The notes under the pieces: model-generated
Seen by the model: the letters and a program-made list of their open reading frames with translations, nothing else
Database searches by the model: none
Told to the model about the DNA's origin: nothing
Program-made: the position numbers and the translations under genes
Part shown: positions 18,796-26,925 of the stretch, in pieces
Position numbering within the stretch: position 1 is the first letter of the stretch
Layout of the letters: the number at the start of each line of letters is the position of its first letter
Source of the DNA: Bacteroidota bacterium
Lineage (GTDB): Bacteria; Bacteroidota; Bacteroidia; Chitinophagales; Saprospiraceae
NCBI GenBank assembly: GCA_024743405.1
Contig: JANSWP010000042.1
Span: 1-57,096 of the forward strand
Reading direction: 5' to 3'
Length of the DNA stretch: 57,096 nt

Positions 18796-20469
18796 ATGAA
18801 AAAACTAATATTAATTCCTATTTGTCTTTTAATGCTGACTCAAATCGGGTTTTCACAAAAAGACTTTTTCAAAAATTATTCTTTTACAAAAGCGGACACT
18901 TTGCGTGGCATGTTGCGCCCCGAAAGGACTTGCTATGATGTCACCTTTTATGATTTAAATGTGCAAATTGACATTAATAAAAAATTCATCAAAGGATATG
19001 TAGATATATTCTATGATGTGTTAGAAGACTTTGACCAACTTCAAATTGATTTATTTGATAACATGCAAATCAACAAAATCACCTCATATGAAGATACCCT
19101 ATCCTACAATCGGATCCACAATGCCGTTTTTGTGAATATGAATAATAGACAAGTAACCGGAACCAGTAATACCATTAGAGTTTTTTATGAGGGCTATCCT
19201 GTAGCAGCAAAAAATGCCCCATGGGATGGAGGATTTGTATGGAAACAAGATGAAAAAGGAAATCCGTGGGTTGGGATAGCATGTGAGGGTACAGGAGCGA
19301 GTTTGTGGTGGCCGAATAAGGATCATCTCTCAGATGAGCCAGATAGTATGGGCATCAATATCTCTATTCCAAATGGACTAATGTGTGTCGCCAATGGAAA
19401 TCTAAGAGGCAAAAAATCTATGGAAAATGGATACACTACGTGGAATTGGTTCGTTACCTACCCTATAAATAATTACAATGTAACTATCAATATTGGTGAT
19501 TATGTTCAGTTCTCCAATCCTTTTACAGCCTCAGATGGAGAAATTTTAGCCGTGGATTATTATGTTTTAAAACCCAACTTGGAAAAAGCAAAAATTCATT
19601 TTGAGCAAGTCAATGGAGTTTTAAAGTGCTATGAGCATTATTTTGATAAATATCCTTTTTGGAATGATGGGTTAGCATTTGTTGAAACCCCTTATTTGGG
19701 AATGGAACACCAGAGTGCTATCGCTTATGGAAATAAATACATGCGCGGCTATTTGGGGGGGATGATACCCCGGGATATGAACTGGGATTTTATTGTGGTA
19801 CATGAATTAGGTCATGAATGGTTTGGAAACTCTGTTAGTTCTAATGACCATGCGGAGATGTGGATCCATGAATCCTTTACGACTTATATGGAAGCGCTTT
19901 ATGTGGAATATACCATGAGTTATGAGGATGCTATTCGGTATTTGAATAATCAAAAGACTTTTATCTCCAATCGAGAGCCAATCCTAGGACCAATGGATGT
20001 CAACTTTGATAGCTGGAAAGGAAGTGATCATTATTTCAAAGGCTCTTGGGTATTACATACATTGCGAAATGCCATCAATAATGACGTACTTTGGTTTGAA
20101 ATAATAAAGGGCTTTTATCTTAAATATAAAATTGCGCACTGCGAAACTCAAGATTTTATTGACTATGTAAATGAAAAAACGAATAGAGATTGGACATCTT
20201 TTTTTGACCAATATTTGAAATATCCATCCATTCCAAAATTGCTTTATTCGTTGGAACAAAAAGGGAAAAACTTAGAATTGAAATACAAATGGGAATCTGA
20301 TGTCGCAAAGTTTGATATGCCGATTCTAATTGGTAAAAAAGAAATTTATAAACAGATATGTCCAAACAGTGAAAAGGTGCAAACGACAACAATAAAATCT
20401 TGCAAAATATCCGAATTTGAAGTTCCTTTAGGGCGCTTTTATATTAGAGAACAATTATTGACACCATAA
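18796..20469 (+). CDS. Secreted M1 family metallopeptidase
   Basis: A 557-residue zinc aminopeptidase-like protein. I start at the ATG (18796) rather than an in-frame TTG 18 bases earlier, because the signal peptide (MKKLILIPICLLM, ending GFSQ) begins there. The active site is complete: HELGH with His336, Glu337 and His340, and Glu359 in WIHESF. The exopeptidase loop reads GMEHQ. The protein ends after a short immunoglobulin-like beta segment, without the long C-terminal helical domain and without a T9SS tail. Likely role: peptide trimming in the periplasm. It is only distantly similar to the M1 protein at 2184. Confidence 0.92.
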   Translation: MKKLILIPICLLMLTQIGFSQKDFFKNYSFTKADTLRGMLRPERTCYDVTFYDLNVQIDINKKFIKGYVDIFYDVLEDFDQLQIDLFDNMQINKITSYEDTLSYNRIHNAVFVNMNNRQVTGTSNTIRVFYEGYPVAAKNAPWDGGFVWKQDEKGNPWVGIACEGTGASLWWPNKDHLSDEPDSMGINISIPNGLMCVANGNLRGKKSMENGYTTWNWFVTYPINNYNVTINIGDYVQFSNPFTASDGEILAVDYYVLKPNLEKAKIHFEQVNGVLKCYEHYFDKYPFWNDGLAFVETPYLGMEHQSAIAYGNKYMRGYLGGMIPRDMNWDFIVVHELGHEWFGNSVSSNDHAEMWIHESFTTYMEALYVEYTMSYEDAIRYLNNQKTFISNREPILGPMDVNFDSWKGSDHYFKGSWVLHTLRNAINNDVLWFEIIKGFYLKYKIAHCETQDFIDYVNEKTNRDWTSFFDQYLKYPSIPKLLYSLEQKGKNLELKYKWESDVAKFDMPILIGKKEIYKQICPNSEKVQTTTIKSCKISEFEVPLGRFYIREQLLTP

Positions 20470-20778
20470 AACTTTTTCGCCCCTAAAGTATTTATAGAAA
20501 GATGAATTTGAAATTTTTATTTGAACTTACCGAAATTAATTTTTGATAAAAATATCATGAATTTCACTAATGTAAAGAACTGTTTAAATTTTTCCATCTT
20601 GACAACCAATGCCTTATGAAACAGACTTCAAATTATCTTGATCGTTTATACCAATAAACTCATTCGATAATTTTTTGCCAAAACCATAACCTATTGATTT
20701 TCAGTTCGGAATATCTTTAATCATACGCTAAAAAGGTAAAATTCCTAAGTTGCCCCTTTTGATACTAATTGGAATTGA
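20470..20778. other. AT-rich gap before the TonB receptor
   Basis: No gene found. The end of the peptidase gene contains CTTTAGGGCG, nearly complementary to CGCCCCTAAAG just after the stop, so a weak long-loop terminator is possible. No clear promoter consensus was found for the downstream receptor. Confidence 0.3.
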
Positions 20779-23391
20779 ATGAAATCAACTTTTACAATTA
20801 CATTTCTCTTTATTTCTTGTTTTCTTTTTGCCCAAAAAGGTGTTTTAGAGGAGTCTATTTCCATCTATTTTTTTGAGAATTCTCTACCTGAAATTTTTGA
20901 AAAAATAGAGGAATACTCAACCGCAGAATTCGCCTACTCCATTGATTATATTCCTGATACCACCTTTACCATCAATTTTACAAATAAAAAAATCAGTACG
21001 ATTTTAAACCGCCTTTTCCAGAAAACTAAACTAGTTTATAAAGCACAAGATAATAGGGTCATTATCTCCTATGATGAAAACAAATATGAGAACCAAAGAC
21101 AATCCGAAAATAAATATACGTTGAGTGGATATCTGACAGATACTGAAACGGGTGAAGAATTAATTGGTGGCACCATTCGTATAATGCCTTTATATCAGGG
21201 TTGTTTCACTAATTCCTATGGTTTCTTTTCTATTACATTGCCAGAGGGAGTCTATGAAATAGAAGCTTCTTATGTAGGTTACGAAAGAGCCGTTTTTGAG
21301 TTAAATCTACAAGCCAATCAACGTCTTAAATTGGAAATCAAGCCTTATGAAAACTCCTTAACAGAGGTAGTCATATTGGGAGAAAAACAAGATGAAGGAA
21401 TTTTAATTGGAGAAAATGGAAGTGGTCATATCGAGTTAACGGATTTGAATAACCTACCTGGTCTATTGGGCGAAAAGGATATTTTTGGTAGTCTCCAACT
21501 GTTACCTGGGATTCAAGCTAATGGCGAAGGCAATGGAGGGTTTAGTATAAGAGGAGGGAGCAGCGACCAAAACTTAATTCTTTTGGACGAAGCGCCCATT
21601 TATAACCCAGCACATTTAGCTGGAATTTTTTCGATTTTCAATGGAGATGCCATCAAGAATGTACGAGTGATGAAAAGCAACCTCCCAACCGAATTTAGAG
21701 GAAGGCTTTCCTCCGTTATTGATATTCAAATGAAGGAGGGAAACAGCAAAGAATTCGATTTTTCAGGTGGCATCGGCCTATTAATGACTCGATTAAAATT
21801 AGAAGGCCCTTTTGCAAAAAATAAAGGATCATTTATGCTCGCAGGAAGACGAACCTACCATGATTTATGGATTCGTCCTCTTACCAATAATGATTTCAGG
21901 CTTTATTTTTATGATATAAATGCCAAAGCGAATTATAAATTAAACGAAAAAAATCGCCTCTTCTTTTCCATTTATTTGGGTGATGATGTTTTCAGAATTG
22001 AAGAAGATTTTAGAATAGTCTGGGGAAATCAAACTGGAACATTCAGATGGAATCATTTATATAACGATAAACTATTCTCAAACACTACTTTTATCTTTAG
22101 CGACTTTGATTTTGACTCCTCTACTGACCTTGCTGCTTTGGTAAATATAGAAAATGCATCGGCAGATTTTTTGCTGCGGACTAGAGTTCGAGACTACCAT
22201 TTAAAACAAACTTTCAACTATTATCCCACTCCTAATCATTCCTTTAAATTTGGGTTAAACCTGATCCACCATACTTTTATTCCTGGAAAATTATTGGATG
22301 AGGATTTAGAACCAACTGTTGGAGAAACTTCCAATCGATTTGCAGTAGAATCAAGTGTTTTTGCGACACATAATATGAAAATCAATGAAAAATGGAATAT
22401 CGACTATGGACTCCATTTTTCTAATTTTACCGTTCTTGGAGGCAATGACTATCTTTATAAATATAACGAAACAGGTGCAAGGATAGATTCAACCTATTAT
22501 CAAAATTGGGAGTTAATAAAAAATTATTTTGGCATAGAACCACGCATCGCGATCCGAAATCAATTCACCCCCAAAACTCAATGGCATCTTTCTTATTTTC
22601 ACACTATTCAATATCAACAATTATTACCTAGCGCATTTATTAACAACCCTGCTAGTACTTGGTTTCCAAGTAGTCATATCATAAAGCCCCAAAGAAGTAA
22701 CCAACTATCTTGGGGTTTAATCCATGAGTTCAATAACAAAAAATGGGAAGCAACACTTGACTTGTACGGAAAAATGCTTCATCACCAAATTGCCTATCGA
22801 GATGGAGCTACGTTAGAATTAGGATCAGACATTGAATCTCAATTGGTATTTGGAAAAGCATGGGCATATGGAGTTGAACTTCTGATAAAAAAGCGAATTG
22901 GAAAATTCAGAGGATGGCTGAGTACTACCTTATCAAAAGCTAAAAACCAAAATGCCAATATTAATGGAAGTAAAGCTTTTAATTCAGAACTTGATCGTCC
23001 GCTTAATGTTTCCTTAGTGGGTATATATGAAACGGAGAAAAATTTAACTATCTCTACTACTTGGTCCTATATAACAGGAAAACTAGTCACTGTTCCGGCT
23101 GGGAAATACCAAATTGATGGACAAATCATAGATTATTATAATAATAGAAACAACTTTAGGATGTCGGACTTTCATCGCCTAGACCTTTCCTTCCGGTGGA
23201 AAAGTAAAACTAAACGCGGTGGAAATAAATATTGGAGTTTAGCTTTTTACAATCTTTACGCCCGAAAAAATGCTTCTTTTGTTTATGTAGAAGAAAGTGA
23301 TATTATCGAATTAGATCCCGAAAATAAAGCCTTTGAATATTCAATTTTACCCTTTGTAATTCCGTCTTTCAGTTTTTATTTTGAACTTTAA
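20779..23391 (+). CDS. TonB-dependent outer-membrane receptor with STN domain
   Basis: An 870-residue outer-membrane transporter. Signal peptide (ending FAQ, about residue 19), STN domain (about 25-95), a CarboxypepD_reg-like Ig domain (about 112-192, with YTLSGYLTDTETGEEL), plug domain (about 215-330, containing FSIRGGSSDQNLILLDEAPIYN-type signatures) and a C-terminal beta-barrel ending in the aromatic Phe-Tyr-Phe-Glu-Leu. STN-bearing receptors often signal through an anti-sigma factor, but no FecR or ECF sigma gene is adjacent. The following gene encodes a DUF4249 lipoprotein, a standard Bacteroidota partner for such receptors. Substrate unknown. Confidence 0.9.
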   Translation: MKSTFTITFLFISCFLFAQKGVLEESISIYFFENSLPEIFEKIEEYSTAEFAYSIDYIPDTTFTINFTNKKISTILNRLFQKTKLVYKAQDNRVIISYDENKYENQRQSENKYTLSGYLTDTETGEELIGGTIRIMPLYQGCFTNSYGFFSITLPEGVYEIEASYVGYERAVFELNLQANQRLKLEIKPYENSLTEVVILGEKQDEGILIGENGSGHIELTDLNNLPGLLGEKDIFGSLQLLPGIQANGEGNGGFSIRGGSSDQNLILLDEAPIYNPAHLAGIFSIFNGDAIKNVRVMKSNLPTEFRGRLSSVIDIQMKEGNSKEFDFSGGIGLLMTRLKLEGPFAKNKGSFMLAGRRTYHDLWIRPLTNNDFRLYFYDINAKANYKLNEKNRLFFSIYLGDDVFRIEEDFRIVWGNQTGTFRWNHLYNDKLFSNTTFIFSDFDFDSSTDLAALVNIENASADFLLRTRVRDYHLKQTFNYYPTPNHSFKFGLNLIHHTFIPGKLLDEDLEPTVGETSNRFAVESSVFATHNMKINEKWNIDYGLHFSNFTVLGGNDYLYKYNETGARIDSTYYQNWELIKNYFGIEPRIAIRNQFTPKTQWHLSYFHTIQYQQLLPSAFINNPASTWFPSSHIIKPQRSNQLSWGLIHEFNNKKWEATLDLYGKMLHHQIAYRDGATLELGSDIESQLVFGKAWAYGVELLIKKRIGKFRGWLSTTLSKAKNQNANINGSKAFNSELDRPLNVSLVGIYETEKNLTISTTWSYITGKLVTVPAGKYQIDGQIIDYYNNRNNFRMSDFHRLDLSFRWKSKTKRGGNKYWSLAFYNLYARKNASFVYVEESDIIELDPENKAFEYSILPFVIPSFSFYFEL

Positions 23392-23468
23392 GGAACGCAG
23401 AAACAATAGGTATGTTATTTGGATCAAAAGATTATGTTGAAAAACTTGGCATTATAAAACCCTAATTA

Positions 23469-24263
23469 ATGAGAATTTTAATCTTCCTTTTTTGTATAAT
23501 AATTAGTGCCTTCAGTTGTTTGAATCAACTGGATTTGAATGGGGTATTTGATGAAAAAATAATCATTGAAGGAAGAATATTAAAAGGAGAAAAAGCTCAA
23601 GTTATTATCACTAAAAGTATAAGTAAGACGGATGATAATCTATTTCCCATCATTTCAGATGCTATTGTCACCTTATCTTCAAATGATCTTACAGAACAAC
23701 TAAATTATGTTGGTGACGGACGGTATGAATCTGCTGAAATAATCGGAAGCATCGGACAAACATATAATATTACGGTGGCTTTGGGAGGAGAATCATATAT
23801 CGCCAAATCTACTATGCCAGAACAAGGGGTTTGGATTGATTCCCTAGGCTTTCCAGAGCCTATAGAATTTGATACAAGTAACTTTGTTCCTACTCTAGCC
23901 ATTCAACCATTTCTTCAAAATACTTCCAAGAATACCAATTTTGGCTTTTTGAGACTCCATATCAACGATTCTTTAGTCAATAACCCACAATATCTATTCT
24001 TCAATGATAGATTTAGAAATACAGATTTTAGCTGGACAAAAGATACCGTATTTCAAGGTGCTAATTTAGTCGTTCAATTATTCCAAACAGATTCTATCAT
24101 TAATGAATACTTCTATGAAGTAAATAGGCTTAATGAACAAATTAACCTCGTGGGGCTAACCATTGCCCCACCAACGGATCTTAAAGGAAATTTCAATAAT
24201 GGGGCATTGGGATATTTTGGAGCAATGATTAGAGAAGAAAAGTCAAAAATTTTAGGTAATTAA
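23469..24263 (+). CDS. DUF4249 family lipoprotein
   Basis: A 264-residue lipoprotein with a lipobox at SAFSC (Cys17). The following region matches DUF4249: a beta-rich N-terminal half with IIEGRI, ISDAIVTLSSND and TYNITVALGGESYIAKSTMP, resembling a carboxypeptidase-regulatory-like fold. Family proteins are usually about 270-400 residues and encoded right after a CarboxypepD_reg TonB receptor, as here (77 bases downstream). It is likely the surface or periplasmic accessory of that transporter. The protein is at the short end for the family. Confidence 0.85.
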   Translation: MRILIFLFCIIISAFSCLNQLDLNGVFDEKIIIEGRILKGEKAQVIITKSISKTDDNLFPIISDAIVTLSSNDLTEQLNYVGDGRYESAEIIGSIGQTYNITVALGGESYIAKSTMPEQGVWIDSLGFPEPIEFDTSNFVPTLAIQPFLQNTSKNTNFGFLRLHINDSLVNNPQYLFFNDRFRNTDFSWTKDTVFQGANLVVQLFQTDSIINEYFYEVNRLNEQINLVGLTIAPPTDLKGNFNNGALGYFGAMIREEKSKILGN

Positions 24264-24329
24264 TTTTCTGTTTAGAGTATATCTAAAAATTTCAAAAACT
24301 GAGAATCAATGAATTATGGTTCTGGCGAT

Positions 24330-24373
24330 AAATTATTAAGGGAGTTTGCCGAGGCAAATGACCGCAATAATTT
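24330..24373. promoter_or_regulatory. Nested palindrome upstream of nrtR
   Basis: Outer arms AAATTATT (24330-24337) and AATAATTT (24366-24373) enclose inner arms TTTGCC (24345-24350) and GGCAAA (24353-24358). It could end the DUF4249 transcript, be an operator for the regulator gene beginning 88 bases downstream, or be a REP-type repeat. No T-run follows. Confidence 0.4.
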
Positions 24374-24460
24374 GAAGGCAAGTTCATAAAGCGTTGGTTT
24401 TTAGGAAGTAAAAATTTAGACATACTCTTAGATTTTCACTATTACTTTTACTAAATAGCC

Positions 24461-25144
24461 ATGTCTTCAAACCACATAAAACTTACTGTTGATGCTGTCG
24501 TTTTCGGCTATGATCCAAGCGATGGTCTATCTGTTATTTTAATCAAAAGAAAAATCTCTCCTTTTAAAGGAATGTGGGCCATTCCTGGTGGGTTCGTATT
24601 AGAAGGCGAATCCTTAGAAGCGGCGGTAGAAAGAGAGCTCCATGAAGAAGCAGGGATAGAAGTCAATTATCTTGAACAATTGTACACTTTTGGGGATCCA
24701 AACCGTGATCCAAGAAGTCAAATTGTTACAGTTGCTTATTATGGTTTAATTCGACGGGCTAATTTTGAATTATATGCTGCCACTGATGCAGAAGAAGCAC
24801 ATTGGTTTAATATAAATAACTTACCCAATTTGGCTTTTGACCATAAAAAAATTATAGCCTATGCAATTCAAAGATTACGTAACAAAATCAGTTATGAACC
24901 TATCGGTTTTGAACTATTAAACGAGAAATTCTCCTTTCCTGAGTTACACAATCTATACGCTACCTTATATGGAAAAGATATCGACCGACGTAATTTTCGA
25001 AAGAAGTTTTTACAATTAGGGATATTAGAAGAGTTAGATGAAAAGGCTGAAAAAGAGGGTCGCGGACGTCCAGGGTTCTTATATAAATTCTTACCTGAAA
25101 AATATTTTGCATTAAAAAAAGAAGGGATGATTTTTGAAATATAA
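24461..25144 (+). CDS. NrtR-family Nudix-related transcriptional regulator
   Basis: A 227-residue two-domain protein. The Nudix domain (about 5-145) has a complete Nudix box: Gly44, Glu50, Arg58-Glu59, Glu62-Glu63 and Gly65 fit G-x5-E-x7-RE-x2-EE-x-G. The C-terminal about 80 residues (SFPELHNLYATLYGKDIDRRNFRKKFL cut for brevity, then GRPGFLYKF) form the winged helix-turn-helix typical of NrtR. NrtR proteins bind ADP-ribose or related nucleotides and repress NAD-salvage genes; in Bacteroides a close relative (AraR) instead senses arabinose, so family alone is not decisive. Here the NAMPT-like and PRPP-synthetase-like genes just downstream make an NAD/ADP-ribose role likely. The intact box leaves residual ADP-ribose hydrolysis possible. 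Confidence 0.85.
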   Translation: MSSNHIKLTVDAVVFGYDPSDGLSVILIKRKISPFKGMWAIPGGFVLEGESLEAAVERELHEEAGIEVNYLEQLYTFGDPNRDPRSQIVTVAYYGLIRRANFELYAATDAEEAHWFNINNLPNLAFDHKKIIAYAIQRLRNKISYEPIGFELLNEKFSFPELHNLYATLYGKDIDRRNFRKKFLQLGILEELDEKAEKEGRGRPGFLYKFLPEKYFALKKEGMIFEI

Positions 25145-25180
25145 AACCACCAAACGGTATAGAAAATTCATCTTCAATTT

Positions 25181-25804
25181 ATGAAGAACTTCCTCTATAT
25201 TTTCTTAATCCTTCCATTTATTGCTTGCTCAAACTCAAAGGATAATCTTGATTTTAGGTTGCTTCCAACTGATGTTCCCTTTCATGAAATTTCTATAACC
25301 GATATATCTGACTATGGTCAACTTTCTCATTTGATTGATTCCTTAAATTGTAATTGGGATTTGAATGTATTGTTAAGGATTTCTATGGACAAAAATCAAT
25401 TCGAAGCTCAATCAAAAGATCAAAATCAAGTTGTCTTTCAACCCATTAGTTTTTGTGACAAAAGAGGTGTTTCAGAAAAAAATGTGTTGCATATTTTCAA
25501 TGATTTAGAAATGAAGGAAAATGAATATCGCAATATTGTTTTTCCGGAAGATTCTCTAAAACGCAAATTAACTCAATTCTTACTAAACCCAGATCCGCGA
25601 TATGATTTGGCATCCTCTCCTAATCGTGCAGTCTTATATTTTAATTTAAATCCCAAAACTTCTCTCTCAAAAGTCGCTGAAATCTTTAAAACGATGGCAT
25701 TCACTTTCCATAATATTCAGAAAGAACATCCTAATATCAAGCTCTATTTCATTCCAACATTATATCTTTTTGTTCCTCCCCCTACCCCATCAACAATCCA
25801 GTAG
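25181..25804 (+). CDS. Hypothetical lipoprotein
   Basis: A 207-residue predicted lipoprotein with a lipobox at FIAC (Cys16) followed by SNSKDN. The body is mixed alpha/beta with no motif I recognise; the last residues are Pro-rich (VPPPTPST). It starts 36 bases after the nrtR-like gene on the same strand, so it is probably co-transcribed, yet an exported lipoprotein has no obvious place in NAD metabolism. Function unknown. Confidence 0.7.
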   Translation: MKNFLYIFLILPFIACSNSKDNLDFRLLPTDVPFHEISITDISDYGQLSHLIDSLNCNWDLNVLLRISMDKNQFEAQSKDQNQVVFQPISFCDKRGVSEKNVLHIFNDLEMKENEYRNIVFPEDSLKRKLTQFLLNPDPRYDLASSPNRAVLYFNLNPKTSLSKVAEIFKTMAFTFHNIQKEHPNIKLYFIPTLYLFVPPPTPSTIQ

Positions 25805-25900
25805 AAAAAATTTTCATCTCACAAACCAACTATAACCTACTCATTATAAACCTCTTATAAAGAATATTTATTAATAGGAAATTTAATTTGCGTTTTATTT

Positions 25901-25945
25901 ACACAAATAACTTGCTTTCAACTTCTCATTCAACTATATTTGTGT
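25901..25945 (+). promoter_or_regulatory. Promoter with overlapping inverted repeat before the PRPP-synthetase-like gene
   Basis: TATATTTG (25935-25942) is a perfect Bacteroidota -7 element (TAnnTTTG). A CTTG lies at 25911-25914, a 20-base spacer upstream. A perfect 9-bp inverted repeat, ACACAAATA (25901-25909) and TATTTGTGT (25937-25945), brackets the promoter, with one arm overlapping the -7. This is the arrangement expected of a repressor operator; NrtR is the obvious candidate binder. The site ends 14 bases before the ATG at 25960. Confidence 0.6.
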
Positions 25946-25959
25946 CAAAATTACGCAAA

Positions 25960-26799
25960 ATGCTATATTTAAACTTAGATAAGAAATTTCAACCCTTTGG
26001 GAAATCAATCAAATTTGAAAATTTTGTATTTAACGGAGGAGAGCCTCACATCAAAATATTAGAAAATTTAGAGGGGGGGAAACAAATAACTATCACTACC
26101 AGAATTCAGCATTTTAATGATTTAGGATTGCTTTTAATTGCTGTTGACGCTCTTAAAAGAATGGGTATTCAATATTTGAATTTAGTACTCCCCTATTTTC
26201 CGGCTGCCCGTCAAGATAGAGTCATGGTCGTAGGAGAGTCTTTAAGTGTGAAGGTTTATGCAGACATTATAAATGCGCAGAACTTCCAAAAAATAACCGT
26301 TTTTGACCCACATTCAGAAGTCACTCCTGCCCTGCTAAATAATGTTCAGGTAGTTTCAAATCATGCTTTTGTCAGTCAATGCCTACAGCATGAAAAGGAC
26401 TATATTTTAGTTTCACCAGATGGTGGTGCATTGAAAAAAGTATACGCGCTCTCTCAATACTTGGGAGGAAAAACAGTCGTGGAATGCAGTAAGAAAAGGA
26501 ATGTTCAAACAGGAGAATTAAGTGGTTTTACAGTTTATGAGGAGGATTTAAAAAACCAAACATGTGTGATTGTAGATGACATTTGTGACGGAGGTGGAAC
26601 ATTTTTAGGGTTGGCAACAGAATTAAAAAAGAAGAATTGTGGGCGATTAATTTTGATTATTTCCCATGGCATTTTCAGTAAAGGGCTTGTCGACTTAATG
26701 ACTTCTTTTGATAAGATATATTCAAGCAATTCTTTTAAAGAAGTTGATGATAATAAAATCTTTACCCAAATCAAATTAAATAAAAACACGCTTTTATAA
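25960..26799 (+). CDS. Divergent ribose-phosphate pyrophosphokinase-like protein
   Basis: A 279-residue PRPP-synthetase family protein. I start at the ATG at 25960 (MLYLNLDKKF); a TTG-initiated extension upstream would cross the promoter. Recognisable family elements are PYFPAARQDR (residues 78-87, usually PYYGYARQDR), DPHS with His118 (usually DLHA), the KKR segment at 178-180 that corresponds to the catalytic flexible loop, and the phosphoribosyl loop VDDICDGGGT (205-214, usually VDDMIDTGGT). It is shorter than housekeeping Prs (about 310 residues) and lacks the usual N-terminal strand. It may supply PRPP to the NAMPT-like protein encoded next. Alternatively, like phage Adps, it may pyrophosphorylate ADP-ribose. 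The Thr-to-Gly change in the 5'-phosphate loop is compatible with an altered substrate but does not prove it. Confidence 0.82.
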   Translation: MLYLNLDKKFQPFGKSIKFENFVFNGGEPHIKILENLEGGKQITITTRIQHFNDLGLLLIAVDALKRMGIQYLNLVLPYFPAARQDRVMVVGESLSVKVYADIINAQNFQKITVFDPHSEVTPALLNNVQVVSNHAFVSQCLQHEKDYILVSPDGGALKKVYALSQYLGGKTVVECSKKRNVQTGELSGFTVYEEDLKNQTCVIVDDICDGGGTFLGLATELKKKNCGRLILIISHGIFSKGLVDLMTSFDKIYSSNSFKEVDDNKIFTQIKLNKNTLL

Positions 26800-26821
26800 A
26801 AAACCTTCATAGACGAATTTA

Positions 26822-26895
26822 ATGGTTAAAGGAAAATATAAATAAAAGAAATCAACAGGATTATTGCCTTAATTCTTTATTTGACTTTTAACCAT
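26822..26895. promoter_or_regulatory. Long inverted repeat upstream of the NAMPT-like gene
   Basis: ATGGTTAAA (26822-26830) and TTTAACCAT (26887-26895) are perfectly complementary over 9 bases. Inside them AAATAAAAGAA and TTCTTTATTT also pair, with one bulge. The structure fills the intergenic gap and ends 30 bases before the ATG. It could be a leader hairpin, a weak terminator of the upstream gene or an operator pair. Confidence 0.4.
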
Positions 26896-26925
26896 CGGGT
26901 TTATCTATAAATCAAATAATCTAAA

